A stretch of DNA of 64,000 nucleotides, taken from NCBI RefSeq assembly GCF_900156045.1, contig NZ_FTMX01000005.1, positions 1-64,000 on the forward strand, in the 5' to 3' direction. Below the pieces are notes generated by a model, which worked only from the letters and a program-made list of their open reading frames with translations, was not told the origin of the DNA and searched no databases. Below, piece by piece: positions 32,671 to 40,911 of this stretch; within the stretch, counting starts at the first letter, position 1, and each line of letters begins with the position of its first letter. This DNA comes from Peribacillus simplex (GTDB lineage: Bacteria > Bacillota > Bacilli > Bacillales > DSM-1321). Made by a program: the position numbers and the translations under genes.

Positions 32671-33993
32671 CTACAAATTTTCTTCATTAAGAATATTATA
32701 TACTTCAATAGGAAAAAGTGGTATATCTTGACTTTTGAACTCGCTCAAATGATTATTTTTAAACCCATCGACATGACTTTTATAAGTTTGTAATATATGT
32801 TTTTTTGAATCAGCAATTAAATCTTTGTTATTTTCCAATAAGTCTAAAATTCTATCATTATTAGGGATTATAATTGAGACAGCTTTTTGACGCCAGATAT
32901 ATGCTGCTTCTGAAAAAGGTTTTTGTTGGGCTAAAATGGATTTAGGGCCATACTGCTTAAATGTTAGCTCATTTTCACTAAATAGACCTTCTAGTTCACT
33001 ATTCAGTTCTTTTCTTCTATTTACTAATGGAATAGCGATAGTATTTCCTTTATCTTCATCCTTGAATTTATGGATTAATGTTCCACTTTCCATACGCCTA
33101 CCTAAAGAATTGTTTTTTGTCCAATACTCATGTTCAGAATTCCACAGGTATTGAGTAATATAAGCATCGGAAGAGTTAATTTTAATATCTACGAACCCTC
33201 CAATTGTATAACCGTCAAAATGAACACCAGAACAAACTACAGTTAGTAAATTATTATAATTATTAGCCTCATAGCTGTAACCAGCCTGATGTACATGGCC
33301 TGATAAATAGATATTTACACCATAATCATCAAATAAATTTAAAATCGCTTGTTTTTCTGATGATGTAAAACATTCTAAAGTATGATGACCCATAGCTATA
33401 ACTGGTTTATTATCTTTATTAGAGAGCTCTTCAAAACAATCAAACAATTTATCTTTTGCAATTAATAATTTTCCTTCTTCACCAGATTCATTAGCTAAAA
33501 GACATGTGTTAATTAAAATTAAGTAGCAATGATTTAAATCAACTATGGAATGTATTTCCTTTAAAGGGTAATACTCACCTTTTAATTTTGTATAAAATTC
33601 ATTAAATTTTTCAAAAGAACTCAATAAAATATTTAAATCCTTCTGTTCAAGTAAGGTAAAGTCCAAAAAATCTGATGGAGTAGGAACAGTGCTTGTTAAA
33701 ACATTATTAATTAATTCAGTCCTGGAAGGATTTCTAGTTAAATCATGGTTTCCAGGGACTATTAATAATTTTTCCGTGCCTATTTTAATTGAATCTAATA
33801 TTTCTTGTATCATTTCAATATGAGAATCTGTAAAATCTTGTCCTTGATGAGTTATATCACCACTGAGAAGAATATAGTCAAAAGATTGCTCTGTATTTAA
33901 TTCAGAAATTTTGTCTAAAAGCTTTCTCCTCATACGCTTAGTTTGATAATTATTTATTTGAGCATGGATATCAGAAATATGTAAGATATGCAT
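32671..33993 (-). CDS. calcineurin-like metallophosphoesterase
   Basis: A 440-aa protein heading the operon. The N-terminal 270 residues show all five metallophosphoesterase motifs: SDIHA (Asp8, His10), LSGDITHQG, PGNHDLTRN, MGHHTLE and LSGHVHQAG, forming a two-metal site. The C-terminal 150 residues are mainly helical with no recognised domain. The fold includes nucleases (SbcD, Mre11), cyclic-nucleotide phosphodiesterases and phosphatases. Its tight link with a nucleotidyltransferase suggests that one adds and the other removes a nucleotide signal or modification. AAGGAGA lies 8 nt before the ATG. Confidence 0.8.
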   Translation of the reverse strand: MHILHISDIHAQINNYQTKRMRRKLLDKISELNTEQSFDYILLSGDITHQGQDFTDSHIEMIQEILDSIKIGTEKLLIVPGNHDLTRNPSRTELINNVLTSTVPTPSDFLDFTLLEQKDLNILLSSFEKFNEFYTKLKGEYYPLKEIHSIVDLNHCYLILINTCLLANESGEEGKLLIAKDKLFDCFEELSNKDNKPVIAMGHHTLECFTSSEKQAILNLFDDYGVNIYLSGHVHQAGYSYEANNYNNLLTVVCSGVHFDGYTIGGFVDIKINSSDAYITQYLWNSEHEYWTKNNSLGRRMESGTLIHKFKDEDKGNTIAIPLVNRRKELNSELEGLFSENELTFKQYGPKSILAQQKPFSEAAYIWRQKAVSIIIPNNDRILDLLENNKDLIADSKKHILQTYKSHVDGFKNNHLSEFKSQDIPLFPIEVYNILNEENL

Positions 33994-34197
33994 AAAGTAA
34001 TCTCCTTAGGGATTTTAATGATATTATAACAAAAAAATCCTTATTTTAGAGACAGACAATGGAGAACCGCCTCACATGGTAGTATAAATCAAATTATAAA
34101 ATATTAATATTCTGGCTATTGTTTAATAAAATGCTGATAAGATTATGGGATATAGTTTTTCGTCGATGTTAGTTTAAAAATAAAAAAAATTAATTTA

Positions 34198-34233
34198 CAC
34201 CTCGTGTTTCTTAGATATAAGAATATCGAGGTG
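34198..34233 (+). promoter_or_regulatory. hairpin that masks the ribosome binding site of the GIY-YIG gene
   Basis: CACCTCG (34198-34204) pairs with CGAGGTG (34227-34233), which holds the GAGGTG Shine-Dalgarno of the gene starting at 34241. An inner stem, TTCTTA / TAAGAA, extends it. The helix would block translation of any transcript that includes the upstream arm. Confidence 0.65.
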
Positions 34234-34240
34234 ATTTTTT

Positions 34241-34639
34241 ATGTTGCCAACAAAAGAGCAACTAATACAACATTTAACTGACAAAATGACAAACCAGGAC
34301 ATTGCCAATATTTATGGAACAACCTTTCAGAAGATAATGCATCTTATTAAGAAGAATGGAATTAATCAAAATGAACTCAGGAAGGTAAACACCCAAATCG
34401 TTTATGAGCATTCGCTTAACGGAGTTGTTGTGTATGTTGGAAGTGGAGTTTGGTACCGTTGTAGAAGATATACAAATAGAGGAAACTTGGAACATAAAAA
34501 GTTGATGCAAGAAGGGAAGCTCACTTATAAGTTTCTGGCGGAATTTGATTCAGAAAAAGAAGCAAGACAATATGAAGCTAAACTAATAAGAAAATATAAA
34601 AAGCAAGGGTTATGTAGATTTAATAAAAGGATGTATTAA
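34241..34639 (+). CDS. GIY-YIG-like nuclease with N-terminal HTH
   Basis: A 132-aa protein. Residues 1-45 look like a helix-turn-helix (LTDKMTNQDIANIYGTTFQK). Residues 50-130 resemble a compact GIY-YIG domain: VVVYVGSGVWYRCRRYTNRG, then FLAEFDSEKEARQYEAKLIR with the Glu that binds the metal in this family. The first motif is degenerate (VVVYVGSG). Such proteins act as homing or phage-interference nucleases. It lies alone at the right end of the element, with an RBS-masking hairpin before it and a terminator after it. Confidence 0.7.
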   Translation: MLPTKEQLIQHLTDKMTNQDIANIYGTTFQKIMHLIKKNGINQNELRKVNTQIVYEHSLNGVVVYVGSGVWYRCRRYTNRGNLEHKKLMQEGKLTYKFLAEFDSEKEARQYEAKLIRKYKKQGLCRFNKRMY

Positions 34640-34659
34640 ATTGAAGTATAAATATAAAA

Positions 34660-34690
34660 AGAGAATGCTATTTCATAATGCATTCTCTCT
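34660..34690 (+). terminator. terminator of the GIY-YIG gene
   Basis: AGAGAATGC / GCATTCTCT stem with an 11-nt loop, then CTT. Confidence 0.7.
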
Positions 34691-34753
34691 TAATGATAGT
34701 AATCTTTAGGAAACCTTTTAACAGGAATAAGAGCTTTCTTTTTGTTAATTTAG

Positions 34754-34838
34754 CGGTCACACTTTCGGTCACTAATATCGCCGAGAAAACCTTTGTATCT
34801 CTGTTTTCTGTTAGATTAGTGGTCACACAATGCTCAAA
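34754..34838. repeat. integrase arm-type repeats, right end
   Basis: CGGTCACA (34754) and CGGTCACT (34766), spaced 12 bp, then TGGTCACA (34820) and TGCTCAAA (34831). They match the octamers at 19983-20002 beside the integrase gene and fit P'-arm sites. Confidence 0.6.
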
Positions 34839-34854
34839 ATATCCGTTGAAAACC

Positions 34855-35934
34855 TCAAACCTTCCTACTAATCCGCTCCACAATCTCCATTAAATCATCC
34901 GGCCTGTGAAATTCAATCGGCGAAACGCCTTTATCGAATTCTATTGTATTCGATTCTATCATCAATACATACTTTCCATTAATCTTCCCTAAATGGATGC
35001 TATCTCCGAAATCGGCTAACAGTCCTTTGATGGATGTACTGCCAAGCTTCATTCGCAGTTCGGCTTCAGGTGTATGCTCGACAATCTGGGCTGTGGCTTC
35101 GACAACTTGGTGGGTTTCAAGGCGTTCCTGGATTTCACGTTTTTCACTCGTTTCCCAGATTTCCAGGTCTTGTTCGAATTTGTGCAGTTCGTCACTGTTA
35201 TCTTCGAATTGTGCGGATACATGTTCATGGACCATATGGATGACCTGGTTTTTCATGATTTCCGGCATCGATTCACCATATTCAACGAATTTCAAGAAGT
35301 CCTCGAAGTAGCGGGCATGAGAGGCCTGATGGATTTTCAGTTCGCCTTCTTCAACCATACCTTCTTCGGGCATGTATGGGTATTGAATGGATTTCATATT
35401 TTTAGTGGTGATTGCCATTTCAACGTGCCTAATCAGGGTCCGTTCATCCGAAATGGAAGCAACTTTTGGCTCGAAATCACATTTTAATAAGAAAACGAAT
35501 GGTTCATCAAGATATTTCGATAATTTAGCCGATGCAATTATGAAGACACCGCCACGGACGGCACTTGTATCGATATAGGACCGCGTGAATTGTTCATTTT
35601 CCTCTTGGAATTCCTCTTTCGTTTTGGCATAGCGAACACGGTTAAATACATTGTAATTAGGATTGGAATCAAGTGCATGTCCTTCTTCGACAATAAAAGA
35701 ACCGATTTTGGTAGGTATTTGTTCAGTTTTTGGATGACGGTCCACTTTTCGCTTGGAAATCTTCATCAATTCCCCATCCAAAAAATCCTTTAGAGGACTT
35801 TCCTCGTATTCTTGGCTATCAAGAGTTTGGAAATGTTTAAAACGCTTATCAGCCTGATCGCCTTTTCCTTCAACTTGGATTAGATAAAAAGACAGATAGG
35901 TAATCGTAAAATCCATGAATGTCACCTTCTTCAA
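34855..35934 (-). CDS. 37-kDa nucleoid-associated protein (NA37/NdpA family), integration target
   Basis: A complete 359-aa gene of the NA37 family, proteins that associate with the nucleoid. The N-terminal half has TITYLSFYLIQVEGKGDQAD and VRYAKTKEEFQEENEQF; the C-terminal half is helical and ends in VSPIEFHRPDDLMEIVERIS. The 5' part (right of 35380) is original host DNA. The 3' part (34855-35353) arrived with the satellite and repairs the reading frame, while the former 3' end now lies at 19414-19939. The start at 35934 has AAGGTGAC upstream. Confidence 0.85.
   Translation of the reverse strand: MKKVTFMDFTITYLSFYLIQVEGKGDQADKRFKHFQTLDSQEYEESPLKDFLDGELMKISKRKVDRHPKTEQIPTKIGSFIVEEGHALDSNPNYNVFNRVRYAKTKEEFQEENEQFTRSYIDTSAVRGGVFIIASAKLSKYLDEPFVFLLKCDFEPKVASISDERTLIRHVEMAITTKNMKSIQYPYMPEEGMVEEGELKIHQASHARYFEDFLKFVEYGESMPEIMKNQVIHMVHEHVSAQFEDNSDELHKFEQDLEIWETSEKREIQERLETHQVVEATAQIVEHTPEAELRMKLGSTSIKGLLADFGDSIHLGKINGKYVLMIESNTIEFDKGVSPIEFHRPDDLMEIVERISRKV
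35354..35380. repeat. attachment-site core, right
   Basis: 27 bp identical to 19913-19939, within the coding sequence of the complete NA37 gene. Confidence 0.75.
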
Positions 35935-36418
35935 TTAGTAAGCATAATTCCCATACTTTTTTTAAGACTTAATAAGTATAGTGATGTACTTTGATTCCGT
36001 CAAACGATTGGTGCACGAATGATCAGAATAATATTGATGAATTATTTCATAATAATACATAGAGAAAAATAAATAATGATTCTTTATTGGATAAAAAATA
36101 TTAGAACTTTTACAAGAACAAATTAAGGGAAAACATTCTAATAGCTCATTTTCGATATTAATATAACGATTTTTTAAACTTTCATTGTTAATTATGGATA
36201 ATAATGTTGAATAATAACGTTTATATTCCAAAGAAGATTCAAAAAACAGAATTTTACAATAATAAATCATTGACGAAGGAAAGGGTTATTCGTATAATTT
36301 GAAAGTCAGATAATTCAGGAATTGCAGAAATTTGTCGAAATTTCTCCGATATAAATGTAAGTGAATTTATTTGTCTTGAGTTTTCAGAATAGTTTATAAA
36401 ATTTATGGAGGAGAGAAC
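35935..36418. other. AT-rich intergenic region
   Basis: 480 bp without a supported gene. A minus-strand open frame at 35962-36270 lacks a ribosome binding site. The promoters for the NA37 gene and for the permease should lie here. Confidence 0.4.
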
Positions 36419-37831
36419 ATGAGCATTTTTAGAAAGAAGTCCATTGAGGACTTGTTGAAAAACGCAGGTTCCGGCGGTAAGGGATTGAAACGGGAACTAG
36501 GGGCTTGGGATTTAACGATGCTAGGAATTGGAGCGATTATTGGGACAGGCATTTTTGTATTAACAGGTACTGGTGCAGTGAATGCGGGTCCTGCACTTTC
36601 ATTATCGTTCGTCATTGCTGGACTTGCCTGTTTATTCGCGGCACTCTCCTATGCAGAATTTGCAGCTTCCGTGCCGGTATCCGGTTCGACTTATACGTAT
36701 GCTTATGCTACTTTGGGTGAATTCGCCGCTTGGATAATCGGCTGGGACTTAATCCTTGAATACTTATTGGCTGTTAGTGCCGTATCGGCCGGATGGTCAG
36801 GCTATTTCCAATCATTTTTAAGCGGATTCGGGATTAACTTTCCGGAGAAATTGACCGCAGCACCGGGTTCGATCGAAGGTGTCACGACTTATATGAACTT
36901 GCCAGCCTTTTTAATAGTCATGGCGATTACCTTTTTGATTTCCATAGGTACGAAACAAACGACTAGAATCAATAATATAATGGTAGTTATTAAAGTGTTG
37001 GTTGTCTTATTGTTCATCGTTTCTTCTATTTATTATGTGAAACCGGAAAACTGGCAGCCATTCATGCCATTTGGAATAGATGGGGTTTTTTCAACTGCCG
37101 CATTAATGTTCTTTGCCTTCATCGGCTTTGATGCAGTGGCATCTGCTGCTGAAGAAACAAGAAATCCAGGAAAAAATTTACCACGCGGAATCCTCGGTTC
37201 CTTAGTCGTTTGTGTTGTGCTTTATATGGTCGTAAGTCTAATCATGACAGGTGTGGTACCGTATGCACAATTCAGCAAGGCTCTTGACCACCCGATTTCT
37301 TTGGTCTTGCAAAGCGCAGGACAAAATTGGGTTGCAGGGATCATCGATCTAGGTGCCTTCCTCGGAATGACAACGGTGATCTTGGTTATGTTGTATGGGC
37401 AAACCCGAATCATGTTTGCGATGTCACGTGATGGACTGATGCCAAAATCCTTATCAAAACTTCATAAAAAATATAAAACACCTTATGCGGCTTCGTGGAT
37501 ATTTGGTTTGATAGCAGCCTTATTGGGAGCATTCATTCCGCTTGGTGAATTGGCTGAGTTAGTCAACATTGGGACATTGACTGCGTTTACGATGATTTCC
37601 ATAGCGGTCATCGTTTTACGGAAAACAAGGCCTGATATGAAACGCGCTTTTTATTGTCCGGCTGTACCGCTCGTTCCAGGCCTGGCAATCGTTTTTTGCG
37701 TATTCTTGATGGTTCAGCTAGGGAGTCATACATGGATAAGGTTCTTGATCTGGATGGCTATCGGAGTCGTCATTTACTTCACTTATTCCCGTAAGCATTC
37801 CAATCTTAACCAACAGGAAAATGATCATTGA
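36419..37831 (+). CDS. APC-family amino acid permease (YfnA/CAT-like)
   Basis: A 470-aa membrane protein with 12 predicted spans that should import amino acids by proton symport. It begins with a cytoplasmic KGLKRELGAWDLTMLGIGAI motif, followed by GTGIFVLTG (helix 1, substrate-backbone binding), EFAASVPVSGSTYTYAYATL and FAFIGFDAVASAAEE, all typical of the cationic amino acid transporter subgroup. GGAGGAG is 7 nt before the ATG. It is monocistronic, and the specific amino acid cannot be told. Confidence 0.88.
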   Translation: MSIFRKKSIEDLLKNAGSGGKGLKRELGAWDLTMLGIGAIIGTGIFVLTGTGAVNAGPALSLSFVIAGLACLFAALSYAEFAASVPVSGSTYTYAYATLGEFAAWIIGWDLILEYLLAVSAVSAGWSGYFQSFLSGFGINFPEKLTAAPGSIEGVTTYMNLPAFLIVMAITFLISIGTKQTTRINNIMVVIKVLVVLLFIVSSIYYVKPENWQPFMPFGIDGVFSTAALMFFAFIGFDAVASAAEETRNPGKNLPRGILGSLVVCVVLYMVVSLIMTGVVPYAQFSKALDHPISLVLQSAGQNWVAGIIDLGAFLGMTTVILVMLYGQTRIMFAMSRDGLMPKSLSKLHKKYKTPYAASWIFGLIAALLGAFIPLGELAELVNIGTLTAFTMISIAVIVLRKTRPDMKRAFYCPAVPLVPGLAIVFCVFLMVQLGSHTWIRFLIWMAIGVVIYFTYSRKHSNLNQQENDH

Positions 37832-37942
37832 AACAATCTGGGTGTTGCAGTTTGACAATGAAAGGAGGTTCGGAATATTCTCCCCTGAACCTTGATTTTA
37901 AAAGATAACTTGATTATCCTACTTGTTTTTTTACGATAATTC

Positions 37943-38078
37943 GAACGTTGATTTTCACTCCAGGCATTCGCTTTCCGCAGGCGGTCCGGGAGCCTCCTCG
38001 GCGCTTTTTGAGCCTGTAGGGTCTCCTTTGGACGCGCTTTTCCTACAGGAGTCTCGAATACCCGCTCCATTCAAATGG
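37943..38078 (-). repeat. degenerate copy of the MITE-like repeat core
   Basis: From GTTGATTTTCACTCCAGG to CCCGCTCCATTCAAATGG this is the core of the repeat found complete at 44417, 57669 and 63547, in inverse orientation and without the terminal inverted repeats. Confidence 0.7.
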
Positions 38079-38238
38079 AACTTCTTTTTAGGCACTCCCT
38101 GGAGTGTTTTTTTGTTTGGACTTAAATAGTTCATAAGTATTGTGTGAAAGAGGAAAATTTATCAAAGTGAATTAAGATTAACAGACTTTATGTCGAAATA
38201 GTATATATGGGTAGAAAAAATTGGAGGGTAATTCAATC

Positions 38239-39537
38239 ATGAAAAGTATATGGAGAAGTAGACAAAAGATAGATTCAATAGACTATATGCAATATAAAGA
38301 ACAAGTCGGTATCAATATCAGCGAATATCCGAGCGTATTGAAGCAAGTGGACATGATTCATTTGACGATCGGGGATTTGTGCATAATTCGTTCTTTACAG
38401 GAAAAAGTGAAAGAACACTTGACCCAAATTGTAGGGAATTTTTATAAAAATCTAGAGAATGAACCTTCTTTAATGAAAATCATTTCGGACAATAGTTCTG
38501 TTGAGAGATTGAAAAAAACACTGCATCGCCATATGTTCGAAATGTTTAGCGGTACCATTGATGACGCGTATGTTAAACAGCGTTATATTATCGCACAAGT
38601 ACATGTGCAAATTGGACTGCAGCCAAAATGGTATATGAGTGCTTTTCAGGATTTATTGCAATCATTAATCATTCATGTGATTTCCGATATAAAAAATATT
38701 GAGCAATATCAAGAAAATATTCTGGCTGTCACTAAAATTTTTAATTTAGAGCAGCAAATAGTTTTAGAGGCATATGAACTTGAAAATGAGAAGATTCGCC
38801 AAAAAAACTTAGCGGAAAAAGAAACGATTAAACTACAGGTCAATCATAATGCCGAGGAATTGGCAGCAATCAGCGAAGAGACTAGTTCAGCAACTCAATT
38901 AATGGCAAATAAGGTAGGCGAAATTCATGATTTCACTCAAAAAGGGTCAGAGATTGCGATACATGCAGAGGGAAAATCAAATGAGGGAGTTGAACTGTTA
39001 CAAGGATTAGAGAAGAGATTGGTAAAAACGCAGGAGCGAATGACGATCATCTCAAAAGATATGGAACAGCTATCCAATACTTCAAAGGAAATAGAACGAA
39101 TTGTCACGATCATCACTTCAATTGCAGAGCAAACGAATTTGTTGGCGTTGAACGCAGCGATCGAGGCGGCAAGAGCTGGTGAAAATGGCAAAGGATTTGC
39201 GGTCGTGGCTGGTGAGGTAAGGAAGCTTTCAGAAAATACCAAGGAATCAGTTTCGGAAGTAGTGAAACTGGTTAATGGAATTGCTCATTTTACCGATGTC
39301 ATGAACACGTCAATTTCCATGGTTAGCGGGGAAATTACTAAAGGCACGAAACAAGGGAAAGAAACTGGCATATTTTTTACTGAAATAGCAGACTCCATGC
39401 TTTCTGTTAAAGAGCAGAATATTAAGATCACAAAGGAAATGACAGAGCTGCATGATATATTCGATGAAATTAATGAAGCGTTCAATCAAGTGGCCGTTTC
39501 CTCGGATCAATTGACTCAATTAACGATAAATTTGTAA
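38239..39537 (+). CDS. hemAT: HemAT-like heme aerotaxis transducer (globin-coupled methyl-accepting protein)
   Basis: A 432-aa soluble chemoreceptor. Residues 15-180 are a globin sensor domain with [20 protein letters not shown]; His122 matches the proximal heme ligand (His123 in B. subtilis HemAT). The C-terminal half is a coiled signalling domain with the conserved tip [19 protein letters not shown] and [16 protein letters not shown]. It senses oxygen and signals to CheA-CheW. There are no membrane spans, as in HemAT. The start is the ATG at 38239, 8 nt after GGAGGG; an upstream TTG would overlap that signal. Confidence 0.9.
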   Translation: MKSIWRSRQKIDSIDYMQYKEQVGINISEYPSVLKQVDMIHLTIGDLCIIRSLQEKVKEHLTQIVGNFYKNLENEPSLMKIISDNSSVERLKKTLHRHMFEMFSGTIDDAYVKQRYIIAQVHVQIGLQPKWYMSAFQDLLQSLIIHVISDIKNIEQYQENILAVTKIFNLEQQIVLEAYELENEKIRQKNLAEKETIKLQVNHNAEELAAISEETSSATQLMANKVGEIHDFTQKGSEIAIHAEGKSNEGVELLQGLEKRLVKTQERMTIISKDMEQLSNTSKEIERIVTIITSIAEQTNLLALNAAIEAARAGENGKGFAVVAGEVRKLSENTKESVSEVVKLVNGIAHFTDVMNTSISMVSGEITKGTKQGKETGIFFTEIADSMLSVKEQNIKITKEMTELHDIFDEINEAFNQVAVSSDQLTQLTINL

Positions 39538-39708
39538 TGAAGTTTAACGATTTTGTTGCATAGAACACCTTATCGGGGTTCGTACATATTTTAATAAACA
39601 ACTCGATAGAATATTTATAAAAAAGCCCTGAAGCGGTTTATAGAATAGGAACCTGAAGGAAATATAATCAATTCCAAGATGCCGTTAACAGGCTGCTCAA
39701 TAAATCAC

Positions 39709-39737
39709 TTGATATAAAATAAGTTTAATGTTATATT
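39709..39737 (+). promoter_or_regulatory. sigma-A promoter of the pseudoknotted RNA
   Basis: TTGATA (39709-39714), 17-bp spacer, TATATT (39732-39737). Transcription would start near 39744. Confidence 0.7.
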
Positions 39738-39743
39738 AATAAA

Positions 39744-39862
39744 GCGATGAGCTAATTTGTGTAAGTCGTAGAACATGCTTTTAGCTAAACGTCGGGATGT
39801 GGCCTGACGGTTCTGCGCCACAAACGCATCAAAGACGCCTGCTGCGTGCAGGCGTCTTTTTC
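39744..39862 (+). ncRNA. structured RNA candidate with pseudoknot
   Basis: About 115 nt with no reading frame, between a promoter and a strong terminator. Predicted helices: P1 39746-39749 with 39827-39830; P2 TTTGTG 39756-39761 with CACAAA 39819-39824; P3 CGTAGAAC 39767-39774 with GTTCTGCG 39810-39817; P4 CGTCGGG 39790-39796 with CCTGACG 39803-39809. AGCTAA (39750-39755) can also pair with TTAGCT (39781-39786) as a pseudoknot. P3 and P4 are contiguous on one strand and could stack. There is no downstream plus-strand gene close by, so it is more likely a trans-acting or ligand-binding RNA than a cis riboswitch. I do not recognise it. Confidence 0.6.
39832..39862 (+). terminator. terminator of the structured RNA
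   Basis: AAGACGCCTGC / GCAGGCGTCTT perfect 11-bp GC-rich stem with a 5-nt loop, then TTTTTC. It also borders the end of tatA on the other strand. Confidence 0.9.
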
Positions 39863-40067
39863 ATTTTATCGATTCTTTTTTTGCAGCTTGTACGTCATCC
39901 TTGAATTCCTCTTGTATTTCTTCCGTTATTCCCTTGGTTGCATCCTTAAACTCCCTAAGTGAGGTGCCGACTGCCCTACCGATTTGAGGTAGCTTGTTCG
40001 GTCCAAAAACAATTAAAGCTAAAAGAAGGATTAAAATCAAACCGGGAAAACCAATGTTTGAAAGCAT
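39861..40067 (-). CDS. tatA: twin-arginine translocase protein TatA
   Basis: A 68-aa TatA/E family protein: short N-terminus, one membrane helix ([19 protein letters not shown]) with the FGPNKLPQ hinge, an amphipathic helix ([18 protein letters not shown]) and an acidic tail. It forms the pore of the Tat pathway for folded proteins. No tatC is adjacent, so its partner is encoded elsewhere. GGAGTGAC precedes the ATG. It is convergent with the structured RNA at 39744. Confidence 0.9.
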   Translation of the reverse strand: MLSNIGFPGLILILLLALIVFGPNKLPQIGRAVGTSLREFKDATKGITEEIQEEFKDDVQAAKKESIK

Positions 40068-40399
40068 AACTAGTCACTCCAATCAAGTCTGTTAGTTAAT
40101 ATTATAGACTCCTTCCATGTATTTGCAAATGATATTTAGGATATATTATAGAGTTCAATATCCGATGATCTTAGCAAGACCAACACTTTCAATTCTGTCC
40201 CATTTTTATCTTGCACATTCTATCTAAAAATATTTACTTACCCAAGTATGCTATTTCAAATAAGATGGCAATGAAAGTAGGGGGGACAGTATGAGAAATC
40301 AGAGTGCAGCCATTAATTTTGCCGTTTGGGCATGACAAATAGGCTCCGTCTGCTTAATGTGTAACATGAAATTTTTTTGTTGTTTGGGAATGATTAAAC

Positions 40400-40428
40400 T
40401 TGCAAGATTGAAGATATTTCGGTATTAT
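40400..40428 (+). promoter_or_regulatory. sigma-A promoter of the 6S-like RNA
   Basis: TTGCAA (40400-40405), 17-bp spacer, TATTAT (40423-40428). The start would be near 40436, exactly where the outer stem of the RNA begins. Confidence 0.7.
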
Positions 40429-40435
40429 AACTATA

Positions 40436-40620
40436 CAAGCTGCGTTGTTCGTAATGATAATTAAGTTTTAACCTTTAAGCTGTAATAGGGAGTTTTACAT
40501 CGAAACAGGAATGTTATGCCTCGTCACTGACTTGGACAACAGGATTGTTTCTGCAAACACCCACTTTGAGGAGTGGTGGTTTAAAACTTTCTTACTTGAA
40601 TACGGCAATTGCGGCTTACT
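40436..40620 (+). ncRNA. ssrS: 6S RNA candidate
   Basis: A roughly 185-nt rod: AAGCTGC (40437) pairs with GCGGCTT (40611-40617), and AAGTTTTAACC pairs with GGTTTAAAACTT (40579-40590). Inside is a large open region, and then an apical stem GAAACAG / TTGTTTC. The 3' side of the open region holds a small CCACT/AGTGG hairpin. A stem-bulge-stem rod of this length is the 6S RNA plan, and AGTTTTACATCGAAAC in the 5' bulge resembles the product-RNA template of B. subtilis 6S-1. It would bind sigma-A RNA polymerase in stationary phase. The assignment rests on architecture, not on a covariance search. Confidence 0.55.
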
Positions 40621-40634
40621 ACTTTTATAATTAG

Positions 40635-40666
40635 AAACCAGTTCCGATAAGGGACTGGTTTTTTGT
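40635..40666 (+). terminator. terminator downstream of the 6S-like RNA
   Basis: AAACCAGTtCC / GGgACTGGTTT stem with a GATAA loop, then TTTTTG. Confidence 0.85.
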
Positions 40667-40854
40667 TGTTTTTACTTATTTTTGGAATAACTTTGTATAT
40701 AACGATAGCATCAGAAAAATTTTTAAGATATTTATGAAAAATATATAAAACTTTTTATTGAAATATCAGATAATTAACATTTATAATAATAATTAGATAA
40801 CTCGGTTCACTATTTGTATAAAATGATGGTGAGTCGATTTTTTCAAAAGGATTA

Positions 40855-40868
40855 CGTAAGCGCTATCA
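40855..40868 (+). promoter_or_regulatory. cre-like CcpA site
   Basis: CGTAAGCGCTATCA matches 13 of 14 positions of the Bacillus cre consensus TGWAARCGYTWNCA, 44 bp upstream of the transporter start. It suggests carbon catabolite control. Confidence 0.5.
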
Positions 40869-40911
40869 TTTGGATGGTAGTACAGGAGTCGCCTAGAGAG
40901 GAGAAAATTTT

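Larger units (their letters stand above)
19940..35353. mobile_element. capsid-encoding phage satellite (PICI-like) integrated in an NA37 gene
   Basis: A 15.4 kb insert bounded by 27-bp direct repeats inside a duplicated gene end. From left to right it holds: integrase (minus strand), leader region with a LexA-like box, replication protein, 133-aa protein, cargo gene, helicase, fused HK97 protease-capsid protein, 67-aa protein, P27-type small terminase, then a cargo block (SIR2 protein, nucleotidyltransferase, unknown, phosphoesterase) and a GIY-YIG nuclease. It carries its own copy of the gene's 3' end, so the host gene stays intact. There are no portal, large terminase, tail or lysis genes, so it would need a helper phage. 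A heavily deleted prophage is the alternative. Confidence 0.78.

Noticed and set aside
29188..33993. Assignment to Thoeris or SIR2-HerA defence
   Set aside because: There is no TIR-domain ThsB and no HerA/FtsK-type ATPase next to the SIR2 gene.
19940..35353. Conjugative or IS-based element
   Set aside because: No relaxase, type IV secretion or DDE transposase genes; capsid and small terminase genes point to a phage satellite.
35074..35487. Plus-strand 137-codon open frame inside the NA37 gene, with a similar one in the left copy at 19633
   Set aside because: Antisense shadow of the NA37 coding sequence; its presence in both copies only reflects the duplication.
35962..36270. Minus-strand 102-codon open frame
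   Set aside because: No ribosome binding site before the ATG, AT-rich Tyr/Ile/Ser composition and no recognisable motif.
39744..39862. Cis-acting riboswitch for tatA or for the downstream MFS gene
   Set aside because: It is on the strand opposite tatA and ends in a full terminator more than 1 kb before the next plus-strand coding gene, with another RNA gene and promoter in between.
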